64,000 nucleotides of DNA from the NCBI RefSeq assembly GCF_028710345.1, contig NZ_JAQTUH010000007.1, positions 124,001 through 188,000 of the forward strand, in the 5' to 3' direction. Positions 18,201 to 24,054 of the stretch are shown one piece after another; position 1 is the first letter of the stretch, and every line of letters begins with the position of its first letter. A model generated the notes under the pieces. The model made no database searches, was not told the origin of the DNA, and worked only from the letters and a program-made list of their open reading frames with translations. The translations under genes were made by a program, and so were the position numbers. This stretch comes from Sulfuricurvum sp. GTDB taxonomy: Bacteria; Campylobacterota; Campylobacteria; Campylobacterales; Sulfurimonadaceae.

Positions 18201-19523
18201 AAAACTGAACATCATAGGCAATTTGAAAAAGAAGTTACTGAAAAACCAGATAACTTTTATGATTTATTGCTACAGTTAAAATCTGAAAATATTCATGCGG
18301 ACTATTTGTCAGCTGGATTAAGCGGATTAATAGCATCTAACTATGATGCAGAGAAAGTTTTAAAAATTACTCATCTATATTCAGATATAGAAAATAGTTG
18401 GTTAAAACGGACGATTTTAAAAGCTATGAAACATTTAATACATCGGGATAAATTTGATGATAGCTTAATAACTATTTTAGAAGCGAATAGAGATATCAAG
18501 TATGAAGGTTTAATAAGGGATAAGGATAAGTTTCAGACTATTCATGATTATATGTCTAGTTCAATTAATTCTTTTGAAGGTGATTTCGCAGAACTACTCC
18601 CGTTGGTTTATAAAAATGTAGTTAATGATGAAAATAGTACAAAAAGGGTTATGAGCCTTATTGATAATGTTATTGATAAAAATGTAGATTTTGTCATTTT
18701 TGGATTATTAAGAACTTTAGGAAATATTGAATCTGTTGATAAAATTTTATTTGCAAAGCTTCTAGTTAATCTTATAGAAAAAGATGAAATTGGACAAGTT
18801 TCAATATTTTCGTTACACAATTTTCATTATTTATATCTGAATGAGTATGTCTCAAAAGAACAATTGCTCGTATATATTAAAAAGTGTATATCTTTTGCAA
18901 ACAATGTAAAAGATAAAGAAGATGCTCATTATATAAATAATTTAGGAATGTTTTTATTTTACTATTACGTAACAGAAAAAGATGAAATATTTGAAGAGAT
19001 GCTGAATGAAGCGATTAGTTCTAATAGCCAAATTATTCATGGAGTATTACATCAAATTTTTGAACAAGAGCTACATTCAAAAGATCAAGAAAAAGTTGAA
19101 AAATCAAAGCAATTTATTTTAAAATTTAAAAATGATGAAGAGAATGACTACTTTTATACGTATGATTTAGCAAAAATGAAAGGATTGAATTTTATACAAG
19201 ATGATTTTGCATTTATTAAAAGTTTAGCAGAATCTCTTAATATAAGAAAAGAAGTCAAAAGTTTTATTGAATATTTACAAAATGAGTATTATTTAGATAC
19301 TAATCTATCTGAAAAAATATTTGAACTTTTAGAGGTACTCATACACAATATTGATGCAAATAAAGAGATGGGTTATTATGATTCAAGACCGTTGATCGAG
19401 TTTATATTAGAGTTGAATACTAGAGCAAAATCGGATGAAAAGAAAATAGGCATATTAGATTTATTGGATAAATTTTTAATGAGTGACACGCTACGGCATA
19501 CTACTAAATCAGCAATTGATTGA
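15255..19523 (+). CDS. Mrr-like nuclease fused to STAND/NACHT-type NTPase (Avs-like defence protein)
   Basis: A 1422-residue multidomain protein. Residues 1-150 resemble an Mrr-type PD-(D/E)XK nuclease: Glu15, the yGRkGQtQsGiDG loop with Asp44, and Gln58-x-Lys60 (FQCKNK). A P-loop NTPase follows: Walker A GKAGIGKT at 210-217, Walker B VIVLIDQLD at 272-280, a sensor-like arginine in VSIRE, and a winged-helix motif FFHQTFYEYLFAKAF at 467-481, typical of NACHT/STAND proteins. The remaining 900 or so residues are helical repeats without a named domain and would be the sensor. This order matches antiviral STAND (Avs) proteins such as Avs4, which cut DNA after binding a phage protein. It is far more AT-rich than its neighbours, which suggests horizontal transfer. 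The antiphage role is inferred. Confidence 0.82.
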   Translation: MSKYQFPLKDEKEFELLVNDLCAEKYGFDFQVYGRKGQTQSGIDGLSFAKNEKQIVFQCKNKLIARDDTKIQKELLADIEDEVQSASTKFTNIDTFIFANSFKQDTVLQDRAIELTFQYGFTVVLWSWEEIEGLLEKYPTVAKHYYPWAFDKSVLSENDIKQKFHENSVSLLSSSSLYIEKSFIDMPEFDEIFEFINSENYKDDLLVLTGKAGIGKTAILSKIQSVLIENNMAYLSIKSDKIDIESRDSLSKFFGVEDILHSIKQLSRKEKVIVLIDQLDALSLTMSSNQKVINIILGFIEQLKYISNVKIIVSIREYDLKNDPLFKHLDDSNVIRTQLLSFEYVNDKLKSFVKESVTLNNTLIELLRTPLHLSIFIDLYPNDNSCISIKTLQDLYNKFWEQKVNSESIDRTTRQNSIKLLNSVVQKMNEIKKIEVPALYFEDEFKEEMRLLCSNGILKQENNKISFFHQTFYEYLFAKAFMKKGKSLYQYIVITSQDLSIREQFKQIIQFLKGTNEEQYLLELKNILYSDKVRFHIKLLLISYLGSLENPTTEEFAFVKKLFTDDKNFEKYFIESWISADWLIYFKKDGFFNDENFKKYNLHYRLETFVNKEPYLVLEILDECEFDSEFKDEAIMLSLEKLDNWNDYSFAIFDKYHHVMRKENVRFDIEKIYKKVYLFNQEYAIHLFFDFLDTLIKEANNNKNDLLDYHWYKIFEFLVAMNNQYIFQKLLESIQKISSKFERKHAKKEFLITDQVFDSWMWKYDSSNHSTLRLYRKTLEKISQVAIDDKDVFIELIKPYQDTRYLSLISFLIFGYSKNPDDYKNEILALLTNIKLLEEMSFDHDDGYELVMLLTKSFHIYDVSEQEKIFNSIFQVNPKWESSYYVGKCHGTYFRLKKYELLSQLDIEDIKKFGYLKEFQELQRKFYWYKLKKPHNVESGWVGAPFDEEVYKKMSLNNWLQSMKVFDGTVSRKSMDSFLRGSKTEHHRQFEKEVTEKPDNFYDLLLQLKSENIHADYLSAGLSGLIASNYDAEKVLKITHLYSDIENSWLKRTILKAMKHLIHRDKFDDSLITILEANRDIKYEGLIRDKDKFQTIHDYMSSSINSFEGDFAELLPLVYKNVVNDENSTKRVMSLIDNVIDKNVDFVIFGLLRTLGNIESVDKILFAKLLVNLIEKDEIGQVSIFSLHNFHYLYLNEYVSKEQLLVYIKKCISFANNVKDKEDAHYINNLGMFLFYYYVTEKDEIFEEMLNEAISSNSQIIHGVLHQIFEQELHSKDQEKVEKSKQFILKFKNDEENDYFYTYDLAKMKGLNFIQDDFAFIKSLAESLNIRKEVKSFIEYLQNEYYLDTNLSEKIFELLEVLIHNIDANKEMGYYDSRPLIEFILELNTRAKSDEKKIGILDLLDKFLMSDTLRHTTKSAID

Positions 19524-19562
19524 GTGAATGGAAACAGTCTGAATTGAAAATGAGGGGGGCAA
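19524..19562 (+). repeat. Imperfect direct repeat, left copy
   Basis: Bases 19524-19562 (GTGAATGGAAACAGTCTGAA and onward) align with 20649-20683 (GTGAAATGGGAATAGGCTGA and onward) at about 32 of 40 positions. The two copies bracket the Abi-like gene and its leader. Confidence 0.5.
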
Positions 19563-19577
19563 GGGGTAAAACCCCTT
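19561..19577 (+). terminator. Hairpin after the STAND gene
   Basis: AAGGGGT-AAA-ACCCCTT is a perfect seven-pair hairpin 38 bases after the stop of the STAND gene. It has no T tract, so it may end transcription weakly or be part of a repeat element similar in style to the two-hairpin repeats at 3380 and 21479. Confidence 0.45.
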
Positions 19578-19648
19578 GGCTACGCCAGCAAAAGAGGGGT
19601 CATGTATTCAATCTTCACTTTTGATAATGTAAATTCATAAAGGAGGTT

Positions 19649-20389
19649 TTAAATACTCCGATATTTAAGCTTTATCGATTGAACATCAAACCTATCATCG
19701 TATTCAAGCAGGATTTTTAAATCGTTCAAGGCGTTGACAACATCCGATTTACTCATCCGCTGTTTTGTGTATTTCGGATTGGTTTTGATACTTTCTCCTA
19801 TACGGCGGTGATGGCAAATGTCATTTCTCGCATTTCGAATAATGGAAAACAACCCCTTGATTTGATGTTTATTACTGTATTTAGATGTACCGTTGGCATT
19901 GAGTATGGTTTCTTTTTTGATGAATTTCTCAAAGATATTGACGTATCTCGAACCGTTCAAAAACACCAGCTCAAGCGTCCCAAATGAGATGCTGTTTAAT
20001 GCTTGAGACGGTTTTTGAATAGAACGTATTTCTGCTATTTGGAAATCATTCAAATCTCGCATAACGGGGTCAAGATGCCATTGTATTCCATAAGCTTTAA
20101 CCATTCGGTGATTAACGAACGTTCGTAAAAAAGCTTCGAACTGGTTGATTTGAATATAAAGCCAATAATATTGGTTCGTGATATTTTTAATCTCTTCGAA
20201 ATATTGTTCAATCGTGTAATAATTTTTAATAGGTAGAATTTTTTTGTTATGTATCAGGGCTTTAGCACTGTCTTCGAGAATGAATTTTTCTTTTTGGCGA
20301 ACAAGTTTCAATGCTGTTTTTGTTTCGCTTAGTGAGGTTGGGATAATATTGTTAGCTAATAAAATCTGTTTAAAATGCCTATGATTCAT
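19649..20389 (-). CDS. Abi-like HEPN protein (abortive infection family)
   Basis: A 246-residue soluble protein. The C-terminal motif RNARNDICHHRR contains Arg188-x4-His193, the HEPN ribonuclease signature, and the segment SFGTLELVFLNG matches the family feature upstream of it in Abi_2 (AbiD/AbiF) proteins. HEPN toxins of this kind cut RNA when activated and stop phage growth; this role is inferred. The N-terminal third does not closely resemble classical AbiF. It faces the STAND gene tail to tail and has a long leader with hairpins. Base composition is closer to the host than that of the STAND gene, so the two may have arrived separately. Confidence 0.62.
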   Translation of the reverse strand: MNHRHFKQILLANNIIPTSLSETKTALKLVRQKEKFILEDSAKALIHNKKILPIKNYYTIEQYFEEIKNITNQYYWLYIQINQFEAFLRTFVNHRMVKAYGIQWHLDPVMRDLNDFQIAEIRSIQKPSQALNSISFGTLELVFLNGSRYVNIFEKFIKKETILNANGTSKYSNKHQIKGLFSIIRNARNDICHHRRIGESIKTNPKYTKQRMSKSDVVNALNDLKILLEYDDRFDVQSIKLKYRSI

Positions 20390-20399
20390 TTAAGTTGCC

Positions 20400-20545
20400 T
20401 AGATGTATAATTTTACCACTCCTCAGAGGGTGTCGAACCGTTCAAGATGTTTGGCTGTATCAGCTTCGAGCTGAAACTCTCTGAGATTATCCTCTTCAGA
20501 ATCTCAAAACTTCCCAAATATTTATTACGCTATATTGTATCTGAA
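20400..20545 (-). ncRNA. Hairpin-rich leader upstream of the Abi-like gene (candidate structured RNA)
   Basis: On the minus strand, a TACAAT box near 20540 is followed by two perfect adjacent hairpins: GAGATT-type arms at 20482-20488 and 20500-20506 (TGAGATT/AATCTCA), and TCAGCT-TCG-AGCTGA at 20460-20474. The Abi ATG is 70 bases further on. Some AbiF genes are known to have a conserved structured RNA directly upstream, so this could be such a partner RNA. I cannot match it to that motif by eye. Confidence 0.4.
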
Positions 20546-20648
20546 GCCTCTAAAATTTAGATTTATGCGATAAATACTAGCCATCGATAAAATTCCGTCA
20601 AGTCTCAAAATAAATAGTTAATCTTTTGATAAATATTACTTAAAGTTC

Positions 20649-20683
20649 GTGAAATGGGAATAGGCTGAATTAAAATGGAGGGC
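20649..20683 (+). repeat. Imperfect direct repeat, right copy
   Basis: Second copy of the element at 19524-19562; both end in GGGCAA and lie on the same strand. Confidence 0.5.
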
Positions 20684-20720
20684 AAAAAAAAAGGTCGAGG
20701 GTAATTACTCCCTCGACCTT
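20683..20720 (-). terminator. Orphan intrinsic terminator on the minus strand
   Basis: AAGGTCGAGGG-TAATTACT-CCCTCGACCTT is a perfect 11-pair stem with an A9 run on the left side, which is a U9 tract for minus-strand transcripts. No minus-strand coding gene lies upstream: 20721-20879 is non-coding and then comes a plus-strand gene. It may end a small RNA. The whole 490-base gap 20390-20879 otherwise holds only the Abi leader, the repeat copy and a promoter for the Sel1 gene. Confidence 0.75.
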
Positions 20721-20829
20721 AATCGTACCACTCCATTAAGCGTATGGAAAGTTTTGTATTAGCATAAAGTTATACCACAGAATGAAGATTTATTTTTCGA
20801 TTAAATTATTTTTTATAGTCTACTATTAG

Positions 20830-20845
20830 CCTCTTTAGCTACAAT
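20830..20845 (+). promoter_or_regulatory. Candidate promoter of the Sel1 gene
   Basis: GCTACAAT (extended -10 type, box 20840-20845) lies 34 bases before the Sel1 start. The 16 bases CCTCTTTAGCTACAAT match 15127-15142 in 14 positions. Confidence 0.45.
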
Positions 20846-20879
20846 CCCTCTCTTTTATATCGAAAATAAGGTTTACACT

Positions 20880-21350
20880 ATGGTAGTCGATTTTTACATA
20901 ACAGCAATGAAAAACTATGAAGTAGGGCGTTACAAAGAGGCATTTGATATTTTGAGTAGTGCGACCGATGATCCGCGATGTTTGTATGCTCTTGGGACGA
21001 TGTATTATAACGCTCAAGGAGTAGAGCGTAATTTCACTCAATCCACCCACTATTATGCCCAAGCAGCAGAAGCAGGGATTCTACCGGCACAAGTGAATGC
21101 TGGGTTTGCGTATGCAAATTCGATGGGGGTTCCTGAGGATTTTGATAAAGCGGCTTATTATCTCAAAATGGCGGTAGCTCAGGGTGATAGCGCGGCTAAG
21201 ATTACATTAGCCGAGATATATGCCAAAGGAGAGGCGGGAGGGAGCCGTAAAGAGGCGGCGAAACTCATACGCGAGGTTTTGGCTACGACGGGTGGAGAAG
21301 AGGCGTATGATGTCTACAGCCGTTATGATTTAGGAAATGTAAAAGAGTAG
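20880..21350 (+). CDS. Sel1-repeat protein
   Basis: A 156-residue protein made of Sel1-like (TPR-type) helical repeats, seen from ALGTMYYNAQGVERNFTQS, AEAGILPAQVNAGFAYANSMG and the following repeat AVAQGDSAAKITLAEIYAKG. Such repeats bind other proteins. No signal peptide is visible, so it is probably cytoplasmic. AAGG lies about eight bases before the ATG. It stands alone between the defence island and a repeat-rich gap. Function is unknown. Confidence 0.85.
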   Translation: MVVDFYITAMKNYEVGRYKEAFDILSSATDDPRCLYALGTMYYNAQGVERNFTQSTHYYAQAAEAGILPAQVNAGFAYANSMGVPEDFDKAAYYLKMAVAQGDSAAKITLAEIYAKGEAGGSRKEAAKLIREVLATTGGEEAYDVYSRYDLGNVKE

Positions 21351-21382
21351 TACGATAAATTATGCTCAAAAGCATAAGTTCT

Positions 21383-21438
21383 CGTCACTCCCGCGTAGGC
21401 GGGAGTCTAGCTGGATTCCCGCCTACGCGGGAATGACG
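21383..21438. repeat. 56-bp palindromic repeat (HSREGGNP type), intergenic copy
   Basis: A near-perfect palindrome: CGTCACTCCCGCGTAGGCGG is mirrored by CCGCCTACGCGGGAATGACG around a centre of GAGTCTAGCTGGATTC. The same element, in a diverged form, lies inside polA at 28606-28673 and as a remnant at 31133-31165. In this gap (21351-21540) it sits next to a copy of the two-hairpin repeat. Confidence 0.9.
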
Positions 21439-21478
21439 AAACCAAAGTATTTTCTTCCGCATCCGAAAGATGTGGAAA

Positions 21479-21540
21479 GCTTTAGGGGGTTGTAGGGACT
21501 TTAGTCCCTGCCACTAAAATGGGCTTTGCTCATTTGGCGT
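21479..21540 (-). repeat. Two-hairpin intergenic repeat, copy 2
   Basis: Read on the minus strand, it has the order AAATG...CATTT hairpin, then GCAGGGAC-TAAA-GTCCCTAC, then AACCCCCTAAAGC, as in the copy at 3380-3440. The first stem differs from copy 1 by compensating changes (ACG/CGT against ATG/CAT). Confidence 0.7.
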
Positions 21541-22419
21541 TTAAATAAGTGACGCCTTTTCTTTATACGCATCAAACACTTCGTCTTGTGCAGGGGCAAG
21601 TTGAAAATAACCATCAAGTTCACGGTGTTTGGTTTGGAGCAATGCTTCAAACTCATTTTGGGTGATGGGGATATTGTCTTGGAATTTATCGAGTAAGATA
21701 GTGTTATTTCCTAATAAAACAAGATAGCTCATGGTTCCAAAATCGAGCATGGCGACGGAGTGAGAAGGGTCGAGTGTTTTTTGAAATCGTATTTGAATCC
21801 CGCTACTATCCAAATCAGCAATCGGGAGAGTAGGAGAAGGACCTTTTTTCGGTAAAGAATTAAACAACCACGGTGCTTTTGGTTCACTGTGTAATGCGGT
21901 AGCTTTTTTCGCAATTCCCTGTTTAAGCCAAAAAAGGATAATGATCCCTACGATTAAAATCCCGATAACAACATAATAACTTCGTTCAAATTCACTTTCA
22001 TCTTTTGTCGGGAGCGCTCCGGTTGCCTCATTATCGGTTTCATTCAATGCAGGTGCGGTTGCGGGTGGGCTAAAGCGTAATCGTAATCCATATGAATCGG
22101 ATGTTTTAGAGGCTTGTAGGAGAACATTATTACTCACTTTCGCGGTAATGATAATTTGATCACCCGATGGAGCAATAGTAATATTCTGGAGATAAGTGGA
22201 GTTAATCGTTTTATTGAGCGGTGAATCAATCGAAGCCTCTTCGAGTTTGATGGTGATAGTCTGACCTTGTTGGTTTTGACGCAGAACCCCCTCATACGGA
22301 GTATCAAACGTTAACATAACATCAACACGCTCGTGACGATCATAGACATTGTAGCTAAGAATTTTAGAACCCCACACGAAAGTGGTGAGGAGAAGTAGCA
22401 GTAGGGGTATTTTTTTCAT
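21541..22419 (-). CDS. fliO: FliO-like flagellar export protein with large periplasmic domain
   Basis: A 292-residue protein with an N-terminal signal sequence (about 1-18), a beta-rich periplasmic domain (about 19-125), one membrane segment (about 147-164, VVIGILIVGIIILFWL) and a cytoplasmic tail. It follows FliN- and CheX-like genes with a four-base overlap. FliO helps assemble the flagellar type III export gate. Helicobacter FliO is known to have an unusually large periplasmic N-terminal region, which fits here. The assignment rests on topology and position more than on sequence motifs; an unnamed AMIN-type membrane protein is the alternative. Confidence 0.55.
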   Translation of the reverse strand: MKKIPLLLLLLTTFVWGSKILSYNVYDRHERVDVMLTFDTPYEGVLRQNQQGQTITIKLEEASIDSPLNKTINSTYLQNITIAPSGDQIIITAKVSNNVLLQASKTSDSYGLRLRFSPPATAPALNETDNEATGALPTKDESEFERSYYVVIGILIVGIIILFWLKQGIAKKATALHSEPKAPWLFNSLPKKGPSPTLPIADLDSSGIQIRFQKTLDPSHSVAMLDFGTMSYLVLLGNNTILLDKFQDNIPITQNEFEALLQTKHRELDGYFQLAPAQDEVFDAYKEKASLI

Positions 22420-22766
22420 AATCTCTCTTTGGATAGATAATACAGAACGGCACTCGAATCAAGCACCTCATTGATACGGATGGCGAGATTTTTTTCATAC
22501 ACCATCACTTCGCCTTTACCGATAATACGTTGATTTACATACGATTCGACACTTTCACCCGCCGGTTTGCCTAAATCGATGACAGACCCTTTTTCCAATT
22601 TTAAGATTTCACCCAATGTCAGCGTAGTTTGCCCCAAATCGGAGACAAACTCAACTTCCATATCGAGTAATCCTTCGTAGTCCATCCATGAAAGCTCTGC
22701 AACGGGATCAAAACCTTTCTTCTCCAAAACAATCGGCTCATTTGATGGGATAGGTGTTTGATCCAT
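22416..22766 (-). CDS. fliN: Flagellar motor switch protein FliN
   Basis: A 116-residue protein with a C-terminal SpoA (surface presentation of antigens) domain at about 38-112: LLDMEVEFVSDLGQTTLTLGEILKLEKGSVIDL and a terminal IRINEVL. FliN forms the bottom of the flagellar C-ring and binds CheY-P. Its ATG lies two bases after the stop of the CheX-like gene, and its stop overlaps the FliO-like gene. The length and domain are normal for FliN. Confidence 0.9.
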   Translation of the reverse strand: MDQTPIPSNEPIVLEKKGFDPVAELSWMDYEGLLDMEVEFVSDLGQTTLTLGEILKLEKGSVIDLGKPAGESVESYVNQRIIGKGEVMVYEKNLAIRINEVLDSSAVLYYLSKERL

Positions 22767-22768
22767 AT

Positions 22769-23194
22769 TTAAAGTGCCTTTAATGCCATAAATATTTCAC
22801 CATCGGCAATATGGATAGTATTGTATTTATCGAATGGCATATCGAGAGAATCACTATCCAGAAGGTGTGGTGTTGAGATGTTAAAAGTGTTACAATTATC
22901 CTCTTCACAGAGAACTTTGGCACTTCCGACAATCATGTTGGTTGTTTCGAGTAACATATCGCGTAACGTCTCCGTATCGGTAATCTCTTGACCTAAAAAT
23001 ATTTCACTAATGCACAATAATAAGGTCTCATCACACCCGATATAGGTACGATATTTCTCTCCGTCATGTGCTTCAATATCTAAATAAGCAAGAAGTGTTC
23101 TCTTTTTTGGGAATTCTGTAATAATCTGATGGGGTAAACGAATCTGATGGATACAAAAGTTTTCAGCTGCTTTGAGAATATACGTTAGCATCAT
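22769..23194 (-). CDS. cheX: CheX-like chemotaxis phosphatase domain protein
   Basis: A 141-residue protein resembling the CheX/CheC family, which dephosphorylates CheY-P. The family's active-site helix (E-x2-N) is seen in LLETTNMIVGSAKVL at about residues 82-96. A second half-motif is not clear, as in CheX proteins that work as dimers. It is the first gene of the CheX-FliN-FliO set, which supports a role at the motor switch. It starts next to an ATG-ATG pair at 23192-23194. Confidence 0.65.
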   Translation of the reverse strand: MMLTYILKAAENFCIHQIRLPHQIITEFPKKRTLLAYLDIEAHDGEKYRTYIGCDETLLLCISEIFLGQEITDTETLRDMLLETTNMIVGSAKVLCEEDNCNTFNISTPHLLDSDSLDMPFDKYNTIHIADGEIFMALKAL

Positions 23195-23265
23195 GCCTCG
23201 CCTATTAAAATATAAATTTTAGTATTGATAGAGATTATAGCGTAAATCTACAAGGAAATAACGAG

Positions 23266-23271
23266 TATAAT
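23266..23271 (+). promoter_or_regulatory. Candidate -10 box of the TauE-like exporter gene
   Basis: A perfect TATAAT lies 30 bases before the GTG start, in the gap between the divergent CheX-like and TauE-like genes. Confidence 0.45.
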
Positions 23272-23301
23272 CGCGCTTATATTAAGAAAAAGTGGTTTGC
23301 T

Positions 23302-24051
23302 GTGACAATAGAACTCATAATAGGATTAGTACTTTTAGGTATTGTTGTGGGAACCATGTCCGGTTTTTTTGGTATCGGAGGGGGGACGGTGAGTGTTCCT
23401 ATCCTTTTGTATCTAGGATTCGGTATCAAAGAGGCGATCGGTATTTCGATAATGCAGATGGTTGCCGGATCATTAATGGCGGCAAGAGTACATCATAAAA
23501 ATAAGACGTATGTGGTTCAGGATATCAAATATTTTGGATACGGAGGGATTATCGGTGCGGCAGTAGGAGCTGTGTTGGTCAAAGTGTTAGCATCGACCTT
23601 TTTAGAGTGGCTTTTTTTATCGATTGTTGCGTTTACGTTAGGTCGATTAGTATTATCCAATCCAGCTCCATCGCGTGAAGAGGTAGTCCATCGACCACTT
23701 TATACCCTTATCGGTGGAGGAATTGGGATTTTTTCAGGTATGCTTGGAGTTGGAGGATCGATTTTGATGACCCCGATTTTAGTGAGCTTTATGGGATTTC
23801 CTCTCAAAAAAGCATCCGCAGTCGGGCTCTTTTTTGTGATGTTTACCTCTATTTCTGCTTTTGTATCGATGGTGTTTTTAGGGTTAATCAATTTTCAAGC
23901 CGGTTTGATTATGGCAATAAGTTCTATCGGGGGGATTGTATTGGGGATTTGGCTTTTACAAAAAGTTAAAATTTCCCACTACAAGCAGATTCTTGTTGTT
24001 TTTTATATTATTATTTTTATTATTACAGCGTATAAGCTGATCATGAGGTAA
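23302..24051 (+). CDS. TauE/SafE (TSUP) family anion permease
   Basis: A 249-residue integral membrane protein of the TSUP family with about eight membrane segments in two similar halves. Each half begins with a glycine-rich motif: [17 protein letters not shown] near residue 17 and [17 protein letters not shown] near 138. Members move sulfite, sulfonates, sulfoacetate or other organic anions, so export of a sulfur compound would suit a sulfur-oxidising host, but the substrate is not visible. The start is GTG. The gene ends three bases before uvrA and may be co-transcribed with it. Confidence 0.88.
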   Translation: MTIELIIGLVLLGIVVGTMSGFFGIGGGTVSVPILLYLGFGIKEAIGISIMQMVAGSLMAARVHHKNKTYVVQDIKYFGYGGIIGAAVGAVLVKVLASTFLEWLFLSIVAFTLGRLVLSNPAPSREEVVHRPLYTLIGGGIGIFSGMLGVGGSILMTPILVSFMGFPLKKASAVGLFFVMFTSISAFVSMVFLGLINFQAGLIMAISSIGGIVLGIWLLQKVKISHYKQILVVFYIIIFIITAYKLIMR

Positions 24052-24054
24052 CGT

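Noticed and set aside
19639-19647. Perfect Shine-Dalgarno-like AAAGGAGGT on the plus strand
   Set aside because: No start codon lies at the right distance; the next frame has stops and it lies at the 3' end of the Abi-like gene on the other strand.
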